Notes: generated by a model not told the origin, from the sequence alone. A stretch of DNA of 23,333 bases from DASQDT01 sp036380435 (GCA_036380435.1 DASVES010000435.1:1-23333), one strand, 5' to 3'. Positions 1-7,620 are shown, counted from the first letter of the stretch. Numbers and translations: made by a program.

Positions 1-905
1 GCAGCAGGTGAGCAGCGCCGTCGATGAGGCCGCTCAGCAAGTTCAGCAGGCCGCGCAACAGGCGGCGCAGCAAGTCGGACAGGCCGTAGATCAAGCGGCG
101 CAGGCGGCGCAACGCGCGGGGGAGTTGGCGACGCAGGCCGCGCAGGCGATTCAGCAACAGGCACAACGGGCCGCCGCGCAGGCCGCCGACCAAATCGCGG
201 GCGCGGCCGAGGCCGCCTTCGACGCCGTCAACGACGTGATGTCGCAACTGCCCAGCGCCGACGACGCTCTGAATCAACTCCAAAGGGCCGTCACAGACGT
301 GACGAACGACTTCCCGCAGACGCCGCCATCGCCCACCGCCGCGTGTCCCTTCGCCGTCAGCCCCGAGCGTCTGACGGAACAGGTGAACGCCGCGCGTAAC
401 AGGGCCGAGCAGTCACTCCAACAAGCGCAAGCCGCGATCACGCAGACGGCCCAACGCGCCTTCGAGCAGGCGCAGCAACACGCCGGACAGGTGGCCGACC
501 AGATTCAAAACTCCGTGCAAGCGGCCGTCGCACAGGTGCAGCAGGCGACCGAGCAGGCCGTCGATCAGGCACGCCAGACGACGGAGCAAGCACTCCAGCA
601 AGTCCAACAAACCGCGCAGGAGGGGGCGCAAGCAGCACAGCAAGCGATTCAGCAGGCGCAGCAGCAGGTGAGCAGCGCCGTCGATGAGGCCGCTCAGCAA
701 GTTCAGCAGGCGGCGCAGCAGGCGGCGCAACAGGTGCAGCAGCAGGCACAGCAGGCCGTCCAACAGGCGCAGCAGGCCGGCGCGATGGCCGCACAGGCCG
801 CGCAGGACGCGCAACAGCAGGTGGCCGCCACGACCCGGCAGGCCGCGCAGTCGGTCGCCGACACGGCTGCCGAATCACTCTCCAGCGTGAATCAGGCCAT
901 GTCTC
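1..905 (+). repeat. Duplicated 245-bp module, 660 bp apart, with identical 50-bp heads
   Basis: Bases 1-50 and 661-710 are identical. From there to about 245/905 the two copies remain alignable without gaps but are diverged, both ending in the codons for MSQL. The offset is exactly 660 bp, a multiple of 3, so the duplication preserves the reading frame. Because the match begins at base 1 it may extend beyond the window. Identical heads with diverged tails suggest recent gene conversion, or selection, acting on one end of the module. Confidence 0.85.
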
Positions 906-922
906 AACTCGGCCTCTCGTAA
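2..922 (+). CDS. Ala/Gln-rich helical repeat protein, 5' end outside the window
   Basis: I do not recognise a family. The visible 300-odd residues are dominated by Ala, Gln, Val and small polar residues in heptad/11-mer-like patterns (QQAQQA, QQVQQA), which predicts one very long amphipathic helix or coiled coil. A Pro-rich break with a single Cys (TPPSPTAACPFAVSP) lies near codons 105-119 counted from base 8. The frame is open to the left edge. The GTG at base 8 looks like an internal Val codon: the identical VSSAVDEAAQ segment recurs in frame in mid-gene at base 668, so the true start lies upstream. An 81-residue module is duplicated (codons 1-81 and 221-301), each copy ending in a VNxxMSQL motif. 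It lies 99 bp upstream of the sheath gene on the same strand, so co-transcription is plausible. It could be a structural or spacer protein or a surface fibre; this is speculative. The opposite-strand ORFs here are composition artefacts. Confidence 0.75.
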   Translation, partial: QQVSSAVDEAAQQVQQAAQQAAQQVGQAVDQAAQAAQRAGELATQAAQAIQQQAQRAAAQAADQIAGAAEAAFDAVNDVMSQLPSADDALNQLQRAVTDVTNDFPQTPPSPTAACPFAVSPERLTEQVNAARNRAEQSLQQAQAAITQTAQRAFEQAQQHAGQVADQIQNSVQAAVAQVQQATEQAVDQARQTTEQALQQVQQTAQEGAQAAQQAIQQAQQQVSSAVDEAAQQVQQAAQQAAQQVQQQAQQAVQQAQQAGAMAAQAAQDAQQQVAATTRQAAQSVADTAAESLSSVNQAMSQLGLS

Positions 923-1021
923 TCGCTCGATGACCACGCCGCCACGTCACGCGCGCCGTCGTCGCGTGTGCGCGGGCCGAGTTTCAACTACAGCCTTTCC
1001 TCCACGCCGCGGGGGCGCGAA

Positions 1022-2611
1022 ATGGCAGAACCCATCTCACTCGAAAAGCCCGAGTTCAATCTCGTCGCCTCGACCGAAGAGACCGAAAGCTCGGCCGCGG
1101 CAACGGAGACCACGCCCGACACATCGTTCCGCATCGCCCTGCTCGGCGACTTCGCGGGGCGCGCGAGCCGCGCCAACGCGACCCCATCAGGCCGCCGCCT
1201 TTTCGAGATCGACCGGGACAACTTCGACACGGTGCTCCGCAATCTCGGCGTCGAACTCTCCTTGAGCTTCCCCGCCGCCGCCGCGCCCGTCGCACTCCGC
1301 TTCGCAGAGCTTGAAGACTTTCACCCCGACCGCATCTACGAACGCCTCGACATCTTCCGCAGTCTGCGCGAGACCCGAGGGCGACTGGCCGACCCTTCGA
1401 CCTTCGACGCCGCCGCGGCCGAAGTGCGAGGCTGGGCCGACCCCGCCGCCGCGAGTCCCCGCCGCGAACCGACGGAAGCGGCCGACCCGCAACGCGCGCC
1501 CGCGGCCGACACGCCGGGGCGCGACCTCCTCGAACAGATGCTCGGCCGCGCGGCAAGTGCCGACGCGCCCTCCCGCAGTCCGTCTGAGCGGCCGGCGGAG
1601 TTGACGGACTTCGGCCGCTTCCTCGGCGACATCGTCAGGCCGCATCTGGCGTCGGTTGACGAGGGGCAGAAGGCCCGTTTGACGGAGGCGGTTGACGAGG
1701 CCGCCGCGGAGTTGATGCGCGCGATCCTGCATCACCCGGACTTCCAGTCGCTCGAAGCGGCGTGGCGCGCCACCCACTTCCTCGTCTCGCGCACGGAGAC
1801 CGACGAGAATCTCAAGCTCTTCCTGCTCGACTTCACGCGCGAAGAGTTGACCGAGGGTCTCCGCGCTGGCGAAGACGCACGCGGCGGCCGTCTCGGCGAA
1901 TTGCTCGCAGGGCACTCGGGCCACACGCACGCCGACGAACCGTGGGCGTTGCTCGTCGGCAATTACACTTTCGACCGCACGCCGGAAGACGCGGAGCTGC
2001 TTCAACTCATCTCCTTCGTCGCGCGCCGTGCGCGGGCGCCCTTCGTCGCGGCGGCGAGCACACGCGCCGCCGGTCTCGAATCCTTCTTCGCCGAGCCGTC
2101 GGACGAGTCGCTGCCGGAGGGCGACGTGGGAGAAGTCGCGCCGGAGGAGTGGGCCTCGCTGCGGCGGCTGCCCGAAGCACGTTATCTCGGTCTGGCCGGG
2201 CCGCGCTTTCTGCTGCGCCTGCCCTACGGCGCGGAGACCGACGCGGCCGAGCGGTTCGACTTCGAGGAGATGGGCGCCGGCGATGAGCCGCGCCACGGAG
2301 AATACCTGTGGGGCAATCCCGCTTTCGCCTGCGCGCATCTTCTCGCGGAGGCGTTCGGCCGCGCCGGTTGGGGCATGCGCGCGGGCGACGTGAAAGAGAT
2401 CGAGGGCCTGCCCCTCCACGTCCACGAAGTGCAGGGCGAGACGCGCAACAAGCCCTGCGCGGAGGTCGTGCTCACCGAGCGCGCCGCCGCCGAAGTGCTG
2501 GAGCGGGGCGTCATGCCGCTGTTGTCGTTCAAAAACGCCGACCACGTCAGACTCGCTCGCTTCCAGTCGCTCGCCCAACCCCCGACGCCGCTCGCGGGAC
2601 GCTGGTCTTAG
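1022..2611 (+). CDS. Contractile sheath protein, TssB-like domain fused to TssC-like domain (type VI secretion family)
   Basis: Predicted 529-residue cytoplasmic sheath subunit of a type VI secretion-like contractile apparatus. Residues ~35-130 match TssB/VipA: LLGDFAGR, then EIDRDNFDTVL, LRFAELEDFHPDRI, and an LR..RGRLADP tail. After a Pro/Ala-rich linker (~135-190), residues ~195-520 match TssC/VipB: the HHPDFQSLEAAWRATHFLV segment, YLGLAGPRFLLRLPYG, EYLWGNPAFACA, EIEGLPLHVHE, and a C-terminal MPLLSFKNADHVRLARFQSL. Ordinary TssC is close to 490 residues and TssB is a separate gene of about 160. Here both are in one polypeptide and the TssC part is shortened to ~330. The ATG at 1022 is preferred over the GTG at 968 because the extra 18 residues look untranslated; the Shine-Dalgarno sequence is weak (GGGGGCG). 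No other T6SS genes are visible; they may lie to the left. Confidence 0.85.
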   Translation: MAEPISLEKPEFNLVASTEETESSAAATETTPDTSFRIALLGDFAGRASRANATPSGRRLFEIDRDNFDTVLRNLGVELSLSFPAAAAPVALRFAELEDFHPDRIYERLDIFRSLRETRGRLADPSTFDAAAAEVRGWADPAAASPRREPTEAADPQRAPAADTPGRDLLEQMLGRAASADAPSRSPSERPAELTDFGRFLGDIVRPHLASVDEGQKARLTEAVDEAAAELMRAILHHPDFQSLEAAWRATHFLVSRTETDENLKLFLLDFTREELTEGLRAGEDARGGRLGELLAGHSGHTHADEPWALLVGNYTFDRTPEDAELLQLISFVARRARAPFVAAASTRAAGLESFFAEPSDESLPEGDVGEVAPEEWASLRRLPEARYLGLAGPRFLLRLPYGAETDAAERFDFEEMGAGDEPRHGEYLWGNPAFACAHLLAEAFGRAGWGMRAGDVKEIEGLPLHVHEVQGETRNKPCAEVVLTERAAAEVLERGVMPLLSFKNADHVRLARFQSLAQPPTPLAGRWS

Positions 2612-2949
2612 AAGATTTGACGCACGACGTTGATACGAGCGTGACCCCCGCCGGCTTTCCGCAGCATGTCTACGACGTTGTGATGGAACCTCGAACGAGC
2701 CGCCCCGACGGCCGTCCAACCGTCTCTGGCCTCGGCGTCCACCTCGGCCCCGCGCTCCAGTAGCAGGTGAACTATGGCCGCGTGTCCGCCAAAGGCGGCG
2801 AACATCAGCGCTGTGTTCCCATCCCCATCTCTGGCGTTCACGTCAGCCCCCCGCCTCAGAAGCACCTGAACTGTGGCGATCTTTCCCTCGAAAGCGGCCA
2901 ACATCAGCGGCGTCCTACCCACAACGTACTCATTTACTTGAGCTTGCAT
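2608..2949 (-). CDS. Small ankyrin-repeat protein
   Basis: A 113-residue protein made almost wholly of ankyrin repeats. GRTPLMLAAFEGKIATVQVL (repeat 1, ~10-42) is followed by GNTALMFAAFGGHAAIVHLL (repeat 2, ~44-76) and a third, degenerate repeat (DGWTAVGAARSRFHHNVVDML, given here only as a landmark) before the C-terminus. The TPLxxAA and GADVNARD signatures are clear. It has no signal peptide or TM segment, so it is probably a cytoplasmic protein-binding scaffold. A GAGGTG Shine-Dalgarno sequence stands 7 bases before the ATG. It converges on the sheath gene, and the two stop codons share bases 2608-2610. Small ankyrin proteins beside secretion loci sometimes act as binding or immunity partners, but nothing here shows that role. 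Confidence 0.85.
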   Translation of the reverse strand: MQAQVNEYVVGRTPLMLAAFEGKIATVQVLLRRGADVNARDGDGNTALMFAAFGGHAAIVHLLLERGAEVDAEARDGWTAVGAARSRFHHNVVDMLRKAGGGHARINVVRQIF

Positions 2950-3339
2950 TCAAATCACCTCGTCCAAAAGTCTTCACCCCCTCGTCTTTTGCAGGATAAA
3001 AGACGAGACTTGAGTAATTCTTGAACTTTGTTTAACACAAGGAGATTATCCGACATTTAAAAGCGGCTGCGTCGCTCCTGATTCCCAACAAAACGGGCGC
3101 GTTAGTTCAATTTGGCAGCTTCGGTCATTCTTTTGAATCGACACTTCAAGTTGACTCGCCGGCGCGGGCGACCTGTGCCGCCAAGTCCTTTCTCATCAAT
3201 GACCGTCAATCTCGCTGGATTGGCATTAACCTTGCCACGACTGTTGCCGGCAGGGGCCGCTACGTGTCAGGCACGCCCGATTTCGCTCATCGATGAAAAT
3301 TGTTCTCAGCCAAGTCGGCACCTACGCCATCGCAAAAAA
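2950..3339. other. Gene-free, AT-richer intergenic region
   Basis: This 390-bp stretch between the divergent ankyrin and SPOR genes is visibly richer in A/T than the rest of the window, especially 2940-3120. The reading frame continuous with the SPOR gene extends back to a TTG at 3112, but its translation has no family features, no Shine-Dalgarno sequence and an unstructured Arg/Pro/Ser composition, so I treat it as noncoding. It holds the hairpin at 2981-3007 and must contain both divergent promoters, though I cannot place convincing -35/-10 boxes. Confidence 0.6.
2981..3007 (-). promoter_or_regulatory. 10-bp inverted repeat in ankyrin gene leader
   Basis: Perfect inverted repeat: CTCGTCTTTT (2981-2990), 7-nt loop, AAAAGACGAG (2998-3007). 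It lies 32-58 bp upstream of the ankyrin ATG. Read on the minus strand it would form a leader hairpin whose 3' arm ends in GACGAG, not in a T run, so an operator or leader structure is likelier than a terminator. On the plus strand it also sits far upstream of the SPOR gene. Confidence 0.5.
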
Positions 3340-4770
3340 ATGTCAACACAAATCCAAAACATGAACGTCGATGCCTCCGCGCTTCTGCTCGATTCGGCCG
3401 GGTGCGGGCCGGAGATGGAGCTGCCCATATCGTTGATGGCAGCCGTCGGGCGGCTCGAAGACAAGCGGGCGGCGGTGCTGGTGCGCCACTGTTTCTCGGC
3501 GCTCCTCAATCTCCTGGCGGAACTGCGGGACATCAACGCGAGCGAGGCGGCGGAAGAACTCGACCACGCGCCGGAGGTCATCACGTCGGTCGGGGACGGC
3601 GCTTTCGTCCTGATCGAACACGTCGAGGAAGCGTCGGCGAAGTGCGAAAGCCTCAAACAGGATGTGGAGGAGGCTTTAATCGGCGTGTGCTTCGCGCTCC
3701 GACATGAAGTGCGCCGCGCCATCGAAATCGACCTCTCCGCGCAGGACGGCGACGCGCAGGCGGGCGAGTATCAGGGCAGAGTCGCGCAGGCCTACAACCT
3801 GCTCTACAACTGTTTCCAGCAGTGCGTAGTTTTGCTGGCCCGCTCCATCGACCCGAAGTTCGACGACCGCGAGTTGTTCGACGACGCCCGGCTGCGGCTC
3901 GAACAATCGGTGCGGCTGCGGTGCGCGCTCGTCACGCTCGTCGATTCCGTTAAGAAGGCGGACGGCGGGCGTTACCCGCAATCGGCCGTCACGGTCATCG
4001 AGGAGGTCGAGGCCTTCCGGCGCGACCACATGCGCCAACTGATGCGTCGTGACTGGGAGACTTTCGACGGTTTCGTCAACGAGATCGTGGCGACGCGCGA
4101 GCCGAAGGATTTCACGGCGGCCGCCAAGAAGTTTCTGGCCTACCTCGAAACCCTGCTCGGGCACGTGCAGATGCGCTCCGTGCTGAAGGAGCAGTCGGCC
4201 GCCACGGCGGCGGCGGCGGCCCGGTCGTCGTCACGCGCAAAGGCGCCGGCGGCAAACAGATTCCTGTCGCGCTCAGTGTTGAAGCCGGCCGCGTGGGCGG
4301 CCGCCGCGTCAGTGTTGCTGACGTGCGGCCTCTTGTTCTCTTCGCGCCTGAGCGCGGAAGGCGGAGTCGCGAGCCGCGTCGCCCCGGCGACACACGCCGC
4401 CGCGTTGGTCAACGCCGAGCCGTCGGAGGCCGCCGCGCCGGCTACAAACGGCGCCGTCAAGTCGCGGGAAGAGTCGCGGAAGGCTGCGCCCGTGAAGACT
4501 GTCGCGAGCGCGTCGTCGAATGAGGGTGAGGGAAGATTAACGGTGCAGGTGGGCGCGTTTGGAGACATGACTTCGGCCCGCTCGGCGGTCTCGACGCTGG
4601 CGGCGAAGGGCGTTGACGCGCGCGTCGAGCGCGGGAGCGCCGCGGGACAGGGCGTCGTCTTCCGCGTCCAGGTCGGTCGCTTTAAGAACCGTGGGGACGC
4701 CGCGCGCTTTGGCGGTCAACTGAAGGCGAAGGGCGCCGTCCGCACGTACCTGATCGCGGAGAGCGAGTAA
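3340..4770 (+). CDS. Membrane protein with C-terminal periplasmic SPOR domain
   Basis: A 476-residue protein. Residues 1-~285 are an all-helical cytoplasmic domain I do not recognise. A single TM segment (~316-334, WAAAASVLLTCGLLF) is followed by a low-complexity Ala/Glu/Pro/Lys linker and a SPOR domain at ~398-474 (LTVQVGAFGDMTSARSAVSTL ... VFRVQVGRFKNRGDAARF). SPOR domains bind glycan strands stripped of stem peptides, typically at division sites, so a type II topology with the SPOR outside fits. The ATG at 3340 follows a run of seven A and lacks a clear Shine-Dalgarno sequence; an in-frame ATG at 3361 is the alternative. It converges with the actin-like gene across a bidirectional terminator. 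The shared SPOR architecture with the gene at 7621-8526 argues for a related job. Confidence 0.82.
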   Translation: MSTQIQNMNVDASALLLDSAGCGPEMELPISLMAAVGRLEDKRAAVLVRHCFSALLNLLAELRDINASEAAEELDHAPEVITSVGDGAFVLIEHVEEASAKCESLKQDVEEALIGVCFALRHEVRRAIEIDLSAQDGDAQAGEYQGRVAQAYNLLYNCFQQCVVLLARSIDPKFDDRELFDDARLRLEQSVRLRCALVTLVDSVKKADGGRYPQSAVTVIEEVEAFRRDHMRQLMRRDWETFDGFVNEIVATREPKDFTAAAKKFLAYLETLLGHVQMRSVLKEQSAATAAAAARSSSRAKAPAANRFLSRSVLKPAAWAAAASVLLTCGLLFSSRLSAEGGVASRVAPATHAAALVNAEPSEAAAPATNGAVKSREESRKAAPVKTVASASSNEGEGRLTVQVGAFGDMTSARSAVSTLAAKGVDARVERGSAAGQGVVFRVQVGRFKNRGDAARFGGQLKAKGAVRTYLIAESE

Positions 4771-4830
4771 GCCGCCAAAGAAATGCGAGGCGCGCGCGTG
4801 ATGCTTCTGTGCCGGCGCGCCGCAAAGTAG

Positions 4831-4869
4831 AAATGGCTCGGACAACGCAAGATGTCGTCCGAGCCATTT
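4831..4869. terminator. Bidirectional intrinsic terminator
   Basis: A perfect 13-bp stem, AAATGGCTCGGAC (4831-4843) and GTCCGAGCCATTT (4857-4869), with a 13-nt loop. The plus strand continues with a T and the minus strand also leaves a short run of T. It lies between the convergent SPOR gene (stop at 4770) and actin-like gene (stop at 4895), so it probably serves both. Confidence 0.8.
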
Positions 4870-4894
4870 TCGATTTGCCGAACCGTTGGGCGTC

Positions 4895-5938
4895 TTACCT
4901 GCTCTCAGACATGGCGGCGACGTAGCAGCCGTTGGCCGTCGCGGTGAGCGGGTCTTTGGCCATGCGGACTTCGGAGATTTCGACGGGGAACTCGCCGCCG
5001 GAGCGCATGATGGTCTCGAACTTCTGGAGGAAGCCGGTGGGCCGGGCCGTGCCGCCGGCCAGCACGATGGGCATCGGGCGGTCGATCTTCGGCAGTTGGC
5101 CCGACTTCTGGAACTCGGCGCGCATGCGCTCCATCAGCGTCGTGAGCACGTCCTCGTAGAAGATGTGCATGGCGCGGTTCATCTCGTCCTTCGGCGGGCG
5201 CGACAGATCGAGGTTCTCCTCCTTGTGGAGACGCACGCGCGTGGAGTTGCGCTCGCCCAAGACCTCGGAGACGCTGCGGTCGATGTAGTCGCCGCTCTTG
5301 GGCACGCTGAAGGTGATCATCGGGATCGACATGAAGGAGACGGAGACGTTGCACATGCCGCCGCCGAAGGAGATGCCGATGCCGGTGAAGTTCTCCTCCT
5401 GCAACTCGGAGAAGACGACGGCCTGCCCCTCGTTGATGCCCTTGGCCTGATAGCCGAGCGACTGGAGAAAGCTCTTGAGCATGGCCTCGTGGTAGACGAG
5501 GTTGCCGTTGACGCCGTCGCCCTTGCCGGGAACGCTGAAGCAGAGGACTTCGTTGCGGCGGGCGCGCGGGACGATGAGCTGGATGATGCGCTGCATCATC
5601 TGGACGCTCATCTCCTCCTGCGGATTCAAAAGCCCCGAGTGCATCGGGCGGCGCGCGTCCGTGTCGAGGAAGCTGGCGAAGAAGTCGGAGTCGTTGCCGT
5701 AGACGTAGAGGTTCTTGCAGTTGCGCTCGTAAACCATGCCCCTGTGCTTCAAGACGTTTTCGGCCATCTCCGAGCTGGGGACGGCGACGAAGGCGTTGAG
5801 TTGCGTGCGCGCCTTAAAGTCACCCGAGCCGTCCGCGGCGACGATGCGGCTGGTGCCGACATCGAGGCCGATGGGGCCGGACTTGGCGGCGGGTGCTTCA
5901 GACTTGGGGGCGGCGGGGGCCTGGTTCTTCTCTTCCAT
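4895..5938 (-). CDS. Actin-like ATPase (MreB/MamK/Hsp70 superfamily)
   Basis: A 347-residue member of the actin/Hsp70 ATPase superfamily. Visible motifs are phosphate-1 GLDVGTSRIVAA (~24-35), the connect-1 region INEGQAVVFSEL (~168-179), phosphate-2 GIGISFGGGMCNVSV (~186-200), SGDYIDRSVSE (~215-225), and the adenosine motif IVLAGGTARPTGF (~291-303). The order and spacing match prokaryotic actins such as MreB and MamK, but it is not a standard MreB: it has a Pro/Ala/Lys-rich N-terminal tail (1-20). It probably forms cytoplasmic filaments, which is inferred. A strong AAGGAGA Shine-Dalgarno sequence decides the ATG at 5938. It is the last of three minus-strand genes, 185 bp after the amidase-fold gene, so operon membership is likely but not proven. 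The long plus-strand ORF over it is a shadow. Confidence 0.85.
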   Translation of the reverse strand: MEEKNQAPAAPKSEAPAAKSGPIGLDVGTSRIVAADGSGDFKARTQLNAFVAVPSSEMAENVLKHRGMVYERNCKNLYVYGNDSDFFASFLDTDARRPMHSGLLNPQEEMSVQMMQRIIQLIVPRARRNEVLCFSVPGKGDGVNGNLVYHEAMLKSFLQSLGYQAKGINEGQAVVFSELQEENFTGIGISFGGGMCNVSVSFMSIPMITFSVPKSGDYIDRSVSEVLGERNSTRVRLHKEENLDLSRPPKDEMNRAMHIFYEDVLTTLMERMRAEFQKSGQLPKIDRPMPIVLAGGTARPTGFLQKFETIMRSGGEFPVEISEVRMAKDPLTATANGCYVAAMSESR

Positions 5939-6123
5939 GTTGTCTCCTTAAATATGTGTGTGGCGAATATTCGTTCGCGGGGCGGGTCAAGGGGTTTCTG
6001 GAATTAACCCATCACCTGTTCCAGAAAATTAGCAAGCAGCGTGCCGCACTACGCGGCGGCCCCGGTAGCACCGCCGGCGTGTGAGGGGATGGCGGGCCGT
6101 CGGCGGCGCGGGGGCCGGATGTT

Positions 6124-7542
6124 TTAGTCTGCCGCGGCTGCCTGAGCAGCCTCCAGACGCAGCCCGCGCTGCGTATCCATGCGCTGGCGATAGACTTCGC
6201 GCATCCGTCGGCGCAACTCGTCGGGCCTCAAGTTCTCACGCGCGGCCCTTTCGTTGAACGTCTTCTCGGCCGCGGCCACGCCGGGCCACAGGGCGCCGCC
6301 GAGCTTGGAGAGCAGTTCTGCGTCATAGGTAAAGCCAAATTCTGTCACGCTGGCGGGCGGCACGGCGTACTTGTCCGAGAGACCCATGGCCTCGAAGGGG
6401 AAGCCGCGCGCCCAGTCGTGGTGGAAGCAGATGAGCATGCTCGTGGGGTTGACGGAAACCAGCCCGTGAGTGACGCAGTTGGCGTCCTCGATCTGGTGGC
6501 GGCTGCGAAGAACCTGCGTCAGCAGTCGCCCCGAGACGAGCTGCGCCTCCGTCAGACGCTCCTCGACGCCGGCCGCCGTCTTCGTCTCGAAGCAGACGCC
6601 GAGGAAGCTTTCGTTCAAGCCGACGAACAGTCCTTGCGCGCCGGCCCAGACGGAGTTGCCGGCGTGGTTGGCCGCGTCCTCGTCGCGCACGACGCGATAA
6701 ATCTGCCCGAAGCGGTCGATGACGTAGTTGTAAGAGCTGTTCTTCCTGACGTATTCGAGCAGGCCGCGCGTGTGGGCCTCGATGGACTCGCTGTGGTCGG
6801 CGTTGAACGGCATCAGGTCGCTCTCCGACGTGTGGTAGACGATGCCGACGGGCTGGCGGCCGGTCTCGCCGGAAGGGGCGCCGTCAGGAGCGTAGACCTG
6901 ATAGCCGCGCGGGTGGTTCGCCGTCTCGTACTCCCGAAGGATGCGCGCGCCGTTGCTGAATCGCTCGTAGCCTTCGTCCTCTTCGACGAGCCAGACACGC
7001 TCGGGCTGGTAGTCGGGCAGGCTGCTGGCGGCGACCTGCGCGAACACGGGGTTTGACGTGGAATCGGCGGCCACCGCCTTGCCGTTCGTGCCGCGCTGCG
7101 CGAGGAGCGAGCTGACGCGGCGCGCTGACCAGGCGAAGCCGGTATAGACGCCGAACAGGGCGGCCATCAGCGCCACGGTGCCGAGGACGTAGAGCGGGTG
7201 GCGGAACTGGTAGCAGGTGAAGAAGACGCGGGCGGAGAGGGGCGCGCGCGTCCTCAGATCGATAAGCTGGACGCGGCGTTTTCCGGGCGGGAGCTGTTTA
7301 TAAAGTTCGCGGAAGACGAGTTGATAAAGCCAGAGCTTTAGCAACTGTTCGTAGAGGCGGGTCTTTTTAACGTACTCGAAGTTGGTGAGCGCCGCGTCGA
7401 GCTTGGCGCGCGTCGCCGTCTCCTGCGAGAGGGTCTTGTTGAGAAAGCGCAGACGGGCCTCGGGGCGCTCGAAAAACTTCGCGTACCGGCCCACGATCCG
7501 TGAACTGTGCAGCGTCTGCTCGATTGAAAGACTGGGACTCAT
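6124..7542 (-). CDS. Membrane-anchored N-acetylmuramoyl-L-alanine amidase / PGRP-fold protein (Amidase_2)
   Basis: A 472-residue protein. Residues 1-~115 form a basic helical cytoplasmic region, then one TM segment (~117-138, VLGTVALMAALFGVYTGFAW) and an extracytoplasmic Amidase_2/PGRP domain (~225-400). The family is recognised from GIVYHTSES (His237, first zinc ligand), YNYVIDRFGQIYRVVRDEDAANHAGNS (quoted as two blocks in the family: YxYVIDRxGxIY and AxHAG), and the GLNESFLGVCFE strand. A second His lies in VTHGLVSVNP (His359); the third ligand should be in CFHHDWARGF (His374/375 or Asp376). Expected activity is cleavage of the MurNAc-L-Ala bond, or peptidoglycan sensing if the ligands are incomplete. 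The C-terminal ~70 residues are helical and charged. It follows the zinc-ribbon/SPOR gene by 78 bp. The ATG at 7542 has a weak GGAAG site. Confidence 0.8.
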   Translation of the reverse strand: MSPSLSIEQTLHSSRIVGRYAKFFERPEARLRFLNKTLSQETATRAKLDAALTNFEYVKKTRLYEQLLKLWLYQLVFRELYKQLPPGKRRVQLIDLRTRAPLSARVFFTCYQFRHPLYVLGTVALMAALFGVYTGFAWSARRVSSLLAQRGTNGKAVAADSTSNPVFAQVAASSLPDYQPERVWLVEEDEGYERFSNGARILREYETANHPRGYQVYAPDGAPSGETGRQPVGIVYHTSESDLMPFNADHSESIEAHTRGLLEYVRKNSSYNYVIDRFGQIYRVVRDEDAANHAGNSVWAGAQGLFVGLNESFLGVCFETKTAAGVEERLTEAQLVSGRLLTQVLRSRHQIEDANCVTHGLVSVNPTSMLICFHHDWARGFPFEAMGLSDKYAVPPASVTEFGFTYDAELLSKLGGALWPGVAAAEKTFNERAARENLRPDELRRRMREVYRQRMDTQRGLRLEAAQAAAAD

Positions 7543-7620
7543 GAACGGCTTCCGCTTGATCTACAGCGAGTGGCGTCTTCCGCGACGGCGCGACTTCAAG
7601 CGCCGGCAAAACTGCTCACA

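Noticed and set aside
413..814. Leu/Arg-rich minus-strand ORF in the Gln/Ala repeat gene
   Set aside because: Direct antisense of CAG/GCG repeats; no independent evidence of coding.
1187..2719. 510-codon minus-strand ORF across the sheath gene
   Set aside because: Arg/Glu/Gly-rich shadow of a GC-rich gene; the plus strand carries the TssB/TssC motifs.
3112..3339. N-terminal extension of the SPOR protein from a TTG
   Set aside because: No Shine-Dalgarno sequence and no domain-like sequence; treated as intergenic.
4886..6007. 373-codon plus-strand ORF over the actin-like gene
   Set aside because: His/Asp/Val/Ala-biased antisense translation; the minus strand has actin motifs and a strong ribosome site.
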